From Tabrizicola piscis (lineage in GTDB: Bacteria > Pseudomonadota > Alphaproteobacteria > Rhodobacterales > Rhodobacteraceae), in NCBI RefSeq assembly GCF_003940805.1, contig NZ_CP034328.1, forward strand, positions 496,001 through 560,000: a stretch of 64,000 bases of DNA, in the 5' to 3' direction. The translations under genes were made by a program, and so were the position numbers. Positions 7,475 through 15,227 of this stretch are shown here, one piece after another. The notes below the pieces were generated by a model, which saw only the letters and a list, made by a program, of their open reading frames with translations, was not told the origin of the DNA and did not search any database. Position 1 is the first letter of the stretch; every line of letters starts with the position of its first letter.

Positions 7475-8788
7475 ATGGCGAGACCGATTGGAGTCGATTT
7501 GTTCTCAGGCGCTGGCGGGATGAGCTTGGGCTTCGAACAGGCAGGCTTCGACGTGGTAGCTGCCGTTGAGATTGATCCCGTTCACGCAGCGGTCCATAAA
7601 TTCAATTTTCCCAACTGCGCAATTATCCCGCGATCAGTAAGGGACGTCTCCGGCATCGAGATCCGCGCAGCGGCCGGCATAGGGGATCGGACCGTCGATG
7701 TCGTCTTGGGCGGAGCTCCGTGCCAGGGGTTTTCGCTGATCGGACAACGCGCAATTGACGACCCACGAAACTCGCTGGTCAAGGATTTCGTTCGCTTAGT
7801 CCGGGAGCTCGATGCGAGCTACTTCGTGTTCGAGAATGTGAAAGGCCTCACTGTCGGACGGCATCGAAAGTTTCTTTTTGAGCTGATCGAGGAATTCGAA
7901 GAAATCGGATACTCCGTCCAGCGCGATTGGCGGGTCCTTAACGCAGCAGACTATGGCGTCCCGCAAGATCGTCAGCGCTTGATTCTGATGGGTGCAAAAA
8001 GGGGCCGCGCTCTTCCGGCATATCCCAAGACGATTGCCGAGCGTCCGACCTGCCAAGATGCACTCGCCGATCTTCCAAACGCAGAGATGTTCGATCTCCT
8101 TCTTCATGCTGACTCTGTCCAAACGGTGGCCCTCGGAAAACCGAGCGCCTATGCCGAGGCGCTGCGGGGACTAGGTAACGATTCATGGGGTTATGGGCAT
8201 CCTCGGATCTGGGATCCTTCACGGTTGACCTCCAGCGCACGCACAGAGCACACTGAGATTTCCCGTCGACGCTTTAGGGAAACCGAACAGGGTCGCGTCG
8301 AACCCATCTCGCGTTTGTTCAAGCTGCCAGCCGACGGTGTGTCGAATACTCTGCGGGCAGGAACAGATTCTTCGCGTGGAGCGTTCACCAGCCCGAGGCC
8401 AATTCACTACGCATACGACCGGTGTGTAACTGTGCGCGAAATGGCGCGCCTCCACGGCTTTCCGGACTGGTTTCGCTTCAACGTCACCAAATGGCACGGC
8501 GCACGCCAGATAGGGAACTCGGTGCCGCCGCCGCTCGCTCGCGCGGTTGGCAGCGTCGTCATCGCAGCGCTCGGGATTCCCCCCACACGCCCGACTGAAG
8601 CCATGGGTCTTGGAGAAGAAAAGCTCCTTAGTATGGGAAATACTGAGGCTGCAGCATATTTCGAGGTCCAGAACCCTATCGGGCGCCGAGACAAGAAAAG
8701 TGGTGCGCGCAAGCGTAGGCAGGAAGAAACCGAGGCGTCATATGCCCTTAACAGGGGGATGCAACACATAGATGGCGTCGCTAGCTAG
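7475..8788 (+). CDS. DNA (cytosine-5-)-methyltransferase
   Basis: A 437-residue C5 methyltransferase with all key motifs in order: SAM-binding VDLFSGAGG (7-15), GGAPCQGFS with catalytic Cys83, FENVKGL, QDRQRLILMG, a variable recognition region around 200-310, and the terminal IGNSVPPPLARAVG. A basic tail of about 70 residues (RRDKKSGARKRRQEE) follows the catalytic fold. The ATG at 7475 has GGAGG seven bases upstream and is preferred over the ATG at 7445. Partners are Vsr upstream and an endonuclease gene overlapping its 3' end on the other strand, giving a type II-like modification/restriction set. The recognition site cannot be read from the sequence. Confidence 0.93.
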   Translation: MARPIGVDLFSGAGGMSLGFEQAGFDVVAAVEIDPVHAAVHKFNFPNCAIIPRSVRDVSGIEIRAAAGIGDRTVDVVLGGAPCQGFSLIGQRAIDDPRNSLVKDFVRLVRELDASYFVFENVKGLTVGRHRKFLFELIEEFEEIGYSVQRDWRVLNAADYGVPQDRQRLILMGAKRGRALPAYPKTIAERPTCQDALADLPNAEMFDLLLHADSVQTVALGKPSAYAEALRGLGNDSWGYGHPRIWDPSRLTSSARTEHTEISRRRFRETEQGRVEPISRLFKLPADGVSNTLRAGTDSSRGAFTSPRPIHYAYDRCVTVREMARLHGFPDWFRFNVTKWHGARQIGNSVPPPLARAVGSVVIAALGIPPTRPTEAMGLGEEKLLSMGNTEAAAYFEVQNPIGRRDKKSGARKRRQEETEASYALNRGMQHIDGVAS

Positions 8789-9655
8789 CGTCAATTCCTC
8801 CAGTGCCGACGCTTCGGCCCGCTTCACGGCTGCGAACTCGGTCAGATAGAAACCGACTCCTCTAATAGTGCGCAAACCGATGGGAACGACGGTGTCTACC
8901 TTTGCTTCAGCAAACGCAGCGCGAACTTGGTTTATAATCTGGCTTTGAATCAGCGGATCTTTCGCCTGCTTCGCTTCACAGGTAACGAGAACGGACTCTG
9001 GGCGTTGCGGATCGCCAGCCTTACCCAGAAACAATGCGTCGATCTCGGTAGATCGCAGCTTGATGCCCATTTGAAGATGAGCCAGTTCCAGCAAGGGAAA
9101 CGCAGCCGCCACCGCGAAATGGGTCTCGACGACACGCAAGTTGATCGCTGTCTGGACCTGCCAGGTCTCGTCCGAACGTCCGAGCGACTTGGATACGAGC
9201 GGAATGCTGATCGATTGGACCGGATATCGCGGCGCGTCTTGACGTACTCCGAACGCATCGAGAAATGGCTCGACCTGGCCGAAGCGGTAGGGGATGAACT
9301 CGAAACACTCCCCGTCGCCGGTCCGCTGGACAGCAGTGTAGCGTTTGGCCGCGACGGAGGCCGGCCAGTTGCTGGATGCGTTGGCGCCGCGCAGTAGATC
9401 TTTCATGAAGTTCGCTGGATTACGGTCGCTTAACGTCAAGCCGTAAAGATCAGTGCATTCTCGAATGGCCTGCGCGACATCGTCTAGGCTCATCAGGCTC
9501 TTGTCGAGAGCGCCTGTCGATACGTTCCAGTACTTGTCAAACAAATGCTCGACGACTTTCGTTTTCTGTGATCGTGCCAACCTGCGCGCCTTCAGCTTGC
9601 TAGGAAAGATAATCGTCTGAAGCGGACAGCGCGTGCAATCCCAAATTGGCAACAT
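8738..9655 (-). CDS. PD-(D/E)XK restriction endonuclease
   Basis: A 305-residue protein convergent with the methyltransferase gene; the two coding regions overlap by 51 bases. The nuclease core is TEIDALFLG (Glu204, Asp206) followed by SVLVTCEAKQAKD (Glu227, Lys229), the classical D...ExK arrangement. The N-terminal half (DRNPANFMKDLLR; GECFEFIPY) resembles restriction enzymes found beside Vsr/C5-methylase pairs. The ATG at 9655 has no clear ribosome site. A TTG at 9580, with GAAGG eight bases upstream and giving LARSQKTKVVEHLF, is a credible alternative and would avoid overlapping the upstream remnant. Likely the restriction arm of the locus; specificity unknown. Confidence 0.8.
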   Translation of the reverse strand: MLPIWDCTRCPLQTIIFPSKLKARRLARSQKTKVVEHLFDKYWNVSTGALDKSLMSLDDVAQAIRECTDLYGLTLSDRNPANFMKDLLRGANASSNWPASVAAKRYTAVQRTGDGECFEFIPYRFGQVEPFLDAFGVRQDAPRYPVQSISIPLVSKSLGRSDETWQVQTAINLRVVETHFAVAAAFPLLELAHLQMGIKLRSTEIDALFLGKAGDPQRPESVLVTCEAKQAKDPLIQSQIINQVRAAFAEAKVDTVVPIGLRTIRGVGFYLTEFAAVKRAEASALEELTLASDAIYVLHPPVKGI

Positions 9656-10122
9656 TATGCGAGACCGCTGCCTCGCTCACACTGTCGAAGAAGGCTGCGT
9701 CCAACTGCGGTTCGTCCCAAGGATCGGAGACTGAACGCCAGCGGTCCAAGCGGTCGCGGAACTACGGATCGTCGGTCTTGAGGAAAAAGTCGTACAGCCG
9801 GTTGACGATAATTTGCATCAAGTGCCGCATCTGGTCGACGAGATGGCATGGTTCGGCGCCTGGAATCTGGCTGCCTTCGGCGTCCGTGAGGAACACGTCT
9901 TAGTAGTCGCTCTTGCAGTTGACCGGGACGATCTCGGCGTGCATCTCCTCAGTCTTCGTGTTGCGCGAGCAGATCATCGCCTTTTTTCTGGCCAACTGGG
10001 ATGTGATGCGCAGTTCTTTGGCTAGCTTCAAGCTTCGGATCCTTGGGGTGCGGGTTCATGTCGTTTCGCGAACATATCATCAAGAGCCACCTCGGTTCGG
10101 CCCTTCCCGCTTCCGCTAGGCT
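9600..10122 (-). pseudogene. Decayed unidentified gene
   Basis: Minus-strand reading gives protein-like text broken by defects. A segment reading GRTEVALDDMFAKRHEPAP shifts frame near 10030-10060 and continues as KLAKELRITSQLARKKAMIC, followed by EEMHAEIVPVNCKSDY. Then come an in-frame TAA (about 9902), a further 40 residues including HLVDQMRHLMQIIVNRLYDF, an in-frame TAG (about 9770), and RDRLDRWRSVSDPWDEPQL, before a final TAG at 9600-9602. Two stops and at least one frameshift indicate an inactive remnant. I do not recognise the family. It lies directly upstream of the endonuclease gene. Confidence 0.5.
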
Positions 10123-10295
10123 GAGAGATTTGGCTTTCCCGACTGGATCATTGAACAAACGTTTTGCAGACGGCGAAAAATCGACGATGCAATCCTTTTC
10201 CAGATGCGGCTACCGTCACGCAGCGTATTCCTGAGGATCGCCATCGCCGCGTCGTCGATCTTGTGAGAGTCGAGGTCCGGTTTAGTTCTCCTCGG
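10095..10295 (-). pseudogene. DUF6429 family remnant
   Basis: Minus-strand frames give KPDLDSHKIDDAAMAILRN and TLRDGSRIWK, then after a frame change NDPVGKAKSLSLAEAG. These correspond to the two conserved blocks of DUF6429 proteins (KIDDAVLALLYLTLHDG...WKG and DPVGKAKSVVLTEEG, recalled from family knowledge). A frameshift between the blocks (about 10150-10205) and the lack of a start codon mark it as broken. DUF6429 genes are common in mobile regions of alphaproteobacteria. Exact limits are approximate. Confidence 0.55.
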
Positions 10296-10319
10296 CTCCT
10301 ACGCGAGCGATCCCGTCTT

Positions 10320-10337
10320 CGTTAAAAATTCTTAACG
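10320..10337. repeat. CGTTAA/TTAACG palindrome
   Basis: A 6-base inverted repeat with an AT-only-plus-one-C loop (AAATTC) sits in an otherwise gene-free segment between the decayed genes and the tRNA terminator. It may be an operator, a recombination half-site or chance. Confidence 0.3.
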
Positions 10338-10590
10338 GCCGAGGGCGTTTGCTACTCCGGAGGGAGCAATGAGCGGGTTGGATTTCTGTTCCTTCCTACT
10401 GACGCCACCGGCGTCGAAATATTCAGGTGGCGCGGGAATTATTCTCACTTTCTTCAACTGATTACGGGCTCTGAACCGGTTGCTCGGAGTCGAGAGGCCC
10501 GGAGAATATCGGGCTCCGGAGACCGCTTCCGAGCGTCTTTGCGAGGGGGCCGGTTCACAGCCCCTCCCGCACAACCCTCTAAAACAACGG
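10338..10590. other. Gene-free segment at island edge
   Basis: No open frame with a credible start, codon pattern or recognisable motif was found on either strand. The sequence shifts from moderately AT-rich (10360-10460) to GC-rich with several short GC inverted repeats (10480-10560). It probably contains the junction between island and core chromosome, immediately downstream of the tRNA-Ser transcription unit. Confidence 0.45.
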
Positions 10591-10612
10591 AAAAATCCGG
10601 CCGCAGCCGGAT
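10591..10612 (-). terminator. Intrinsic terminator of tRNA-Ser
   Basis: On the minus strand, ATCCGG-CTGCGG-CCGGAT forms a stem-loop immediately followed by five T residues (plus-strand AAAAA at 10591-10595). It lies 27 bases beyond the tRNA 3' end. Confidence 0.8.
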
Positions 10613-10638
10613 CGGGAGAACGCTTTCTCAAGGGAAAT

Positions 10639-10728
10639 TGGCGGAGGAGGTGGGATTCGAACCCACGGTAGAGTTTCCCCTACGTCGGTTTTCAAGACCG
10701 GTGCGTTAAACCACTCCGCCACTCCTCC
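10639..10728 (-). tRNA. tRNA-Ser(UGA)
   Basis: A 90-base tRNA with a 7-bp acceptor stem (GGAGGAG with CTCCTCC), an anticodon loop CTTGAAA giving anticodon TGA, a long variable arm (GTAGGGGAAACTCTAC) as expected for class II tRNAs, a T loop TTCGAAT and an encoded CCA end. Its 3' end faces the accessory island. tRNA 3' ends are frequent integration sites, although this one is intact and keeps its own terminator. Confidence 0.97.
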
Positions 10729-10973
10729 GACCTCTGCGCTCTAACGGCTGGAGTCTGATTCTGAAAGGGGACGCCTGGGGCGAAATCCGCTGATCGTGAA
10801 GGGGCTGGGATGCCTCTGCCCTTCCCACCGCCCCTACAAGACGATATGGTACCGGCATTGGCAGGCGCGCGTGGTGCGGACAAGGGCGGAAACAGCCCGT
10901 GGGGAAGCCCATCCGGTCAGGCAAGAACAGCAAAAAGCGCAGCATTCAGATTGCGCAGCATTGAGGGCGGAAG

Positions 10974-12206
10974 ATGGCACAGGCAGCACTTCGGCACATT
11001 GTTTTCGGACTTGCAGCCTCCGGGTTGCTTATGGGGTGCGTGCAAGGCACAGGGTCGGGCGGCGTATCGGGCTCGCCCGCCGCACCAACTGCGCGGGCGG
11101 CGGCGGCCGGGGATGTCGAGGCGCCTGAAGTGTTTCAGGCCACGGACAGTGCCCTGTGGGACGGCCGCCCTTCGCTTGGCGGCATCTGGGTCGCTTCACC
11201 CGATGTGCAAAACCCTGAACGGGTTGTCATGTTCAATCCGGCAACAGGCAAATCCGTGCAAGGCGCGCTCTTCAAGCGGGAGCGTGACAATCCCGGGCCG
11301 CGTTTGCAGATTTCATCCGACGCTGCAGAAGCACTTGGCATTCTGGCTGGCCAACCCTCTGAAATCCGCGTGACCGCCCTGCGCCGCGCCGAACCCGAGG
11401 CCCCGGCTGCGGCGACCGCTCCGCCCGCCGAAGTGGCTGCCGCCGACGGCACTGCCGCAGAGGGCGGAACGGAGGCCGAAGGCGGCACCGATCTGTCAGC
11501 CGAAGCAACGGCCGCCGCCGCGACGGCAGCGCTTGCCGCTGCCGGATCCGTCGCGGCAGACGGAGCGGCGGAGGGAGCGGCTGCGGCAGACGGGGCAGTC
11601 TCTGCTGATGAGGTCGGCGATACGGCTGATGCAGCGGTTGCAACGACAGAGGCGCCCAAACGCAAGACTTGGAAAGAGCGCCGCGCCGAAGCCAAGGCTG
11701 CGCGCGAAGCCAAGAAGGCTGCCGCTGCTGCCGCAAAAGCCGCCGCCGCTGCTGGTGCGACGGCTGACGGAGCCGCCGAAGTTCCGGCTTCCCCCGAAGC
11801 GGCCGGCGTTGCCGAAATCGAAACTGCGCCGCTGGACGCCACGGGGATTGCCACGGCAGTGCCTGAGGCAACAGCCGAGGCCGCGCCCGCAGCCGAACCG
11901 GCCAAGACCCGACGCCAGCGCCGCGCCGAGGAAGAGGCCGCTGCAGCCGCTGCTGCAGCAGCCGCGGCCGCTCCAGTCGTCGAGGCGCCGGCGGCAGCCG
12001 GTCGGACGATCCAGGTGGCATCGTTCTCGAAGGAAGAGAACGCCACGCGGGCGGTTCAGGCGCTGGAAAAGATCGGCGTGACCGCCCAGGCGCGGAAATC
12101 CGAAACCGGCGGCAAGGCCGTCTGGGGTGTTGTCGCGACAGGCGATGCCGAACTTCTGAAATCCATCAAGGCCGCCGGCTTTGCCGACGCCTTCTTCCTG
12201 CAATAG
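10974..12206 (+). CDS. SPOR domain-containing lipoprotein, Ala-rich
   Basis: A 410-residue envelope protein. The N-terminus (GLAASGLLMGC) is a lipoprotein signal with lipobox cysteine at about residue 22. Residues 50-140 form a small domain (LWDGRPSLGGIWVASPD; VQGALFKRERDNPGPRL) seen in RlpA-like/SPOR lipoproteins. The middle (about 145-340) is low-complexity Ala/Glu/Pro sequence with a Lys/Arg-rich stretch. The last 70 residues are a SPOR domain (IQVASFSKEENATRAVQAL), which binds denuded septal peptidoglycan. GAGGGCGGAAG lies directly before the ATG. It precedes the D,D-carboxypeptidase gene by 15 bases, so the two likely act together in cell wall remodelling. Confidence 0.85.
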   Translation: MAQAALRHIVFGLAASGLLMGCVQGTGSGGVSGSPAAPTARAAAAGDVEAPEVFQATDSALWDGRPSLGGIWVASPDVQNPERVVMFNPATGKSVQGALFKRERDNPGPRLQISSDAAEALGILAGQPSEIRVTALRRAEPEAPAAATAPPAEVAAADGTAAEGGTEAEGGTDLSAEATAAAATAALAAAGSVAADGAAEGAAAADGAVSADEVGDTADAAVATTEAPKRKTWKERRAEAKAAREAKKAAAAAAKAAAAAGATADGAAEVPASPEAAGVAEIETAPLDATGIATAVPEATAEAAPAAEPAKTRRQRRAEEEAAAAAAAAAAAAPVVEAPAAAGRTIQVASFSKEENATRAVQALEKIGVTAQARKSETGGKAVWGVVATGDAELLKSIKAAGFADAFFLQ

Positions 12207-12221
12207 CCAAAGCTGTTCCTC

Positions 12222-13376
12222 ATGATGCGACTGATCCGACATATTGCCACCTGCCTTGCGCTAGCGCTGGGGGCCCTGCCCGCCCATGCGTTCGAAACGC
12301 AGGCCACCGCCGCCTGGGTTTACGACGTCACGACCGGGACAGTCCTAATGGACAAGAACGCCGACCAGCCGGTTCCCCCGGCATCGATGTCAAAGCTGAT
12401 GACCATCAACATGCTGTTCGAAGCCCTGCGTGACGGTCGCGTCACCATGGAGACAGAGTTTGCCGTCTCCGCGCGCGCCAAGGCGATGGGCGGATCCACC
12501 ATGTTCCTTCAGGAAACCGATCGGCCCACCGTCCGAGACCTGATTCATGGCATGATCGTGAACTCGGGCAACGATGCCTGCGTTGTCGTCGCCGAAGGCC
12601 TTGCTGGCACGGAAGAGGCTTTTTCGGCCCAGATGACCGAACGCGGCCGCGCCCTTGGCATGACCGCTTCTGTCTTTGCCAATGCCTCTGGCTGGCCCGA
12701 TCCGACCCACCGCATGTCGATGCGCGACCTTGGCATTCTGGCCCAGCATCTGATCGAGGATTTCCCTGAATACTACCCGATCTTCGCTGAGACCGAGTTC
12801 AATTACAAAGACCGAGCACCCGACAACCGGTTCAATCGCAACCCGCTTCTGGATCTGGGTGTGGGCGCGGATGGTCTGAAGACCGGCCACACGCAAGAGG
12901 CAGGCTATGGCCTTGTCGGCAGCGCTAAGCAGGGCGACCGCAGGGTCATCTTCGCGATCACCGGCCTGCCAAGCGAACAGGCCCGTGCCGAGGAATCCGA
13001 ACGCATCGTTGCTTGGGCCTTCCGGCAGTTCTCGGAGAAGACCGTTGCCAAGACCGGCACCAGACTGGCCGAGGCTGAGGTGCATCTTGGAGATGTTGAT
13101 ATCGTCGGTCTGGTGCCGGCAGGAGATGTCCGTCTGTTGGTCCCCGCCCTGGTGCAGGACAGCGTGACGGCCGAGGTAGTCTACAACGGCCCCCTCACCG
13201 CACCTGTGGCCATGGGCACGCCGGTGGCCGAGCTGATCGTGCATGTCCCGGACCTGCCCGACCGCCGCTTCCCCCTTGTGGCCGAGGCTGACATTGGCAA
13301 GGCCGGATTCCTGCGTCGGCTCACCGTCGCAGCTCAGTCGCTTTATGGGCAGTACATCGGGTCGCCGGCCAGCTGA
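12222..13376 (+). CDS. D-alanyl-D-alanine carboxypeptidase (PBP5/6 family)
   Basis: A 384-residue periplasmic low-molecular-weight penicillin-binding protein that removes the terminal D-Ala of peptidoglycan pentapeptides. A signal peptide (LALALGALPAHA) is followed by the serine-peptidase motifs SxxK in PPASMSKLM, SGN in MIVNSGNDAC and KTG in GLKTGHT. The C-terminal domain (about 280-350) is the beta-rich PBP5_C type, ending in an amphipathic region. The stop TGA abuts the tmk ATG with no gap. The first of two tandem ATGs is used here; the second is equally possible. Confidence 0.93.
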   Translation: MMRLIRHIATCLALALGALPAHAFETQATAAWVYDVTTGTVLMDKNADQPVPPASMSKLMTINMLFEALRDGRVTMETEFAVSARAKAMGGSTMFLQETDRPTVRDLIHGMIVNSGNDACVVVAEGLAGTEEAFSAQMTERGRALGMTASVFANASGWPDPTHRMSMRDLGILAQHLIEDFPEYYPIFAETEFNYKDRAPDNRFNRNPLLDLGVGADGLKTGHTQEAGYGLVGSAKQGDRRVIFAITGLPSEQARAEESERIVAWAFRQFSEKTVAKTGTRLAEAEVHLGDVDIVGLVPAGDVRLLVPALVQDSVTAEVVYNGPLTAPVAMGTPVAELIVHVPDLPDRRFPLVAEADIGKAGFLRRLTVAAQSLYGQYIGSPAS

Positions 13377-13994
13377 ATGGCCGGGCTTTTCCTCAGCTTC
13401 GAAGGAATTGACGGGTCCGGCAAGTCCACCCAGGCCCGCCTGTTGGCCGAAGCGGTGCGGGCCCGGGGCCACGCTGTCACCCTGACCCGCGAACCCGGCG
13501 GCAGCCCGGGCGCCGAAGAGATCCGCCGTCTGGTGCTGGAAGGCGCCACCGACCGCTGGTCCGCCGAAACCGAGATCCTGTTGTTTACCGCGGCCCGGCG
13601 CGACCACCTGGAAAAAACCATCCGCCCGGCGCTGGACCGGGGTGAAATCGTGATCAGCGACCGCTTCGCCGATTCCACCCGCATATTTCAGGGCATAACG
13701 CGGGGCGACCTGACCGCCACGGTTGATCGCCTGCACGCGCTGATGATCGGGCTGGAACCGGACCTGACGCTTCTATTCGACCTCGACCCTGCCAAAGGCC
13801 TTGCCCGCGCCACCGCCCGCGCCGGAAAGGAGCTGCGGTTCGAAGACATGGGCCTCGCCTTCCAGCAAAAGGCCCGCGATGGGTTTCTTGCCCTCGCCGC
13901 CCAACATGCCCGATTCCGCGTGATCGACGCGGATGCCGATCAGGCTGTCGTGGCTGACCGCGTGTGGCATACGGTCTTGCCTCACCTCGGCTGA
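13377..13994 (+). CDS. tmk: Thymidylate kinase
   Basis: A 205-residue dTMP kinase (dTMP + ATP to dTDP + ADP), essential for dTTP supply. The P-loop is FEGIDGSGKST (8-18), the substrate-binding LTREPGG follows, and DRFADSTRIFQG carries the DR(F/Y) motif. The length is typical. It starts immediately after the carboxypeptidase stop and precedes holB by 90 bases; tmk-holB adjacency is widespread in bacteria. Confidence 0.96.
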   Translation: MAGLFLSFEGIDGSGKSTQARLLAEAVRARGHAVTLTREPGGSPGAEEIRRLVLEGATDRWSAETEILLFTAARRDHLEKTIRPALDRGEIVISDRFADSTRIFQGITRGDLTATVDRLHALMIGLEPDLTLLFDLDPAKGLARATARAGKELRFEDMGLAFQQKARDGFLALAAQHARFRVIDADADQAVVADRVWHTVLPHLG

Positions 13995-14084
13995 CGTGTT
14001 TGGCGGCATCGCGGGGGACCCGCAAAGGCATGACCGCGCCTACCCCCCTTTCCCCCACCCCCAAGCCTGTGCAATCTGCCGCAC

Positions 14085-15221
14085 ATGGCTGATGCAAAGT
14101 CCGATCCACTTCCCGAACCTGACCGCCTGGAAGGCGCGCCGCATCCGCGCGAAACCCAGGCGCTGTTCGGCCACAGCGCGCAGGAGGCGGAGTTTCTGGC
14201 AGCCTTCACCACTGGAAGGCTGCACCACGCCTGGATGCTGACCGGCCCCAAAGGCACCGGCAAGGCTACCCTTGCATGGCGCTTGGCGCGCTTTCTGCTG
14301 GCCACGCCGGACGATGACGGGGGCATGTTCGCCCCCCCCCCGCCCGATACGCTGGATATCCCGCCAAGCCACCCCGTCGCCCGTCGCTTGCTGCAATTGG
14401 CCGAACCGCGGAACTTCCTGCTGCGCCGGGGACCGAATGACAAGGAAACCGCCCTCAGCCAGGTCATCTCGGTTGATGAGGTGCGCAAGATGAAATCCTT
14501 CTTCGCCCTCTCTGCCGCCGATGGTGGCCGCCGAACCGCAATCATCGACAGTCTGGACGAGATGAACACCGCCTCGGCCAATGCGCTGTTGAAGCTGCTG
14601 GAAGAACCGCCCGCCAACGTCACGCTCTTCCTTGTCGCGCATCAGCCCGCGCGTCTGCTGCCCACGATCCGGTCACGCTGCCGCGAACTTCGTCTGACCC
14701 CGCTTGGCCCGCAGGACCTCGCGGATGCCCTGACGCAGGCCGGGGGTGAAGTGGCCCCGGAAGACCGCGCCGCGCTGGCCGAACTCTCGGCCGGATCGGT
14801 GGGGGAGGCGTTCCGAATGACCAACCTAGACGGGCTGAAACTCTACGCTGCCATTATCCGGCTCTTTGCCACCCTGCCCCGCATGGACCGCCCCCAAGCC
14901 ATCGCCCTGGCCGAGATTGCCGGCGCGCGCGGGGCGGCCGAGACCTTCGACCTGATGGTCACCCTGATCGACCTTTGCCTGTCCCGCCTTGCCCGCCATG
15001 GTGCCAGCGGCCGACCGGTGCCCGAAGCCGCCCCGGGTGAGGCCGCGCTGCTGGCCCGCCTGGCGCCAAACCCCACCGCCGCCCGCGCTTGGGCCGATCT
15101 GGCCCAGACACTTTCGTCGCGCGCAAGGCGCGGCAAGGCGGTCAACCTTGACCCTGCCGCGCTTCTGATGGATATGCTCCTGAAGGTCGACGAGACGGCG
15201 GGTTCCCTCGCCCAGAGGTAG
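14085..15221 (+). CDS. holB: DNA polymerase III subunit delta'
   Basis: A 378-residue AAA+ clamp-loader subunit. The P-loop-like GPKGTGKATLAWRLA (around 54-68), the sensor/arginine-finger region NALLKLLEEPPANVTLF and the SRC motif in TIRSRCREL are all present, as in delta' and gamma proteins. It lies between tmk and the TatD gene, with six bases to the latter, in a presumed operon. The start follows a poor ribosome site, so a few residues of uncertainty remain. Confidence 0.93.
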   Translation: MADAKSDPLPEPDRLEGAPHPRETQALFGHSAQEAEFLAAFTTGRLHHAWMLTGPKGTGKATLAWRLARFLLATPDDDGGMFAPPPPDTLDIPPSHPVARRLLQLAEPRNFLLRRGPNDKETALSQVISVDEVRKMKSFFALSAADGGRRTAIIDSLDEMNTASANALLKLLEEPPANVTLFLVAHQPARLLPTIRSRCRELRLTPLGPQDLADALTQAGGEVAPEDRAALAELSAGSVGEAFRMTNLDGLKLYAAIIRLFATLPRMDRPQAIALAEIAGARGAAETFDLMVTLIDLCLSRLARHGASGRPVPEAAPGEAALLARLAPNPTAARAWADLAQTLSSRARRGKAVNLDPAALLMDMLLKVDETAGSLAQR

Positions 15222-15227
15222 CCCGCG

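Larger units (their letters stand above)
1..10590. other. Accessory genomic island (left end outside window)
   Basis: This stretch is set apart from the rest by visibly higher AT content (clearest at 4.5-10.3 kb), a serine recombinase cassette, DNA modification genes, genes of unknown function and decayed genes. Everything right of the tRNA-Ser at 10639 is core metabolism with strong GC bias. The right boundary is placed just before the tRNA terminator, whose lower edge is 10591; the left boundary lies outside the window. The boundary is inferred from gene content and composition. No duplicated attachment site was recognised by eye. Confidence 0.6.

Noticed and set aside
10480..10671. A short plus-strand frame running into the tRNA-Ser gene
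   Set aside because: Its end consists of antisense tRNA sequence, which commonly gives a spurious RWDSNPR-like peptide.
10600..10728. Integration of the island directly into tRNA-Ser with a duplicated 3' end
   Set aside because: No second copy of the tRNA 3' segment was seen in the window, and the tRNA keeps its own terminator; the left end is outside the window, so this stays open rather than supported.
11135..12046. A 303-codon Ala/Ser-rich minus-strand frame opposite the SPOR lipoprotein gene
   Set aside because: Reverse reading of a low-complexity Ala/Glu region; no start context and no family features.
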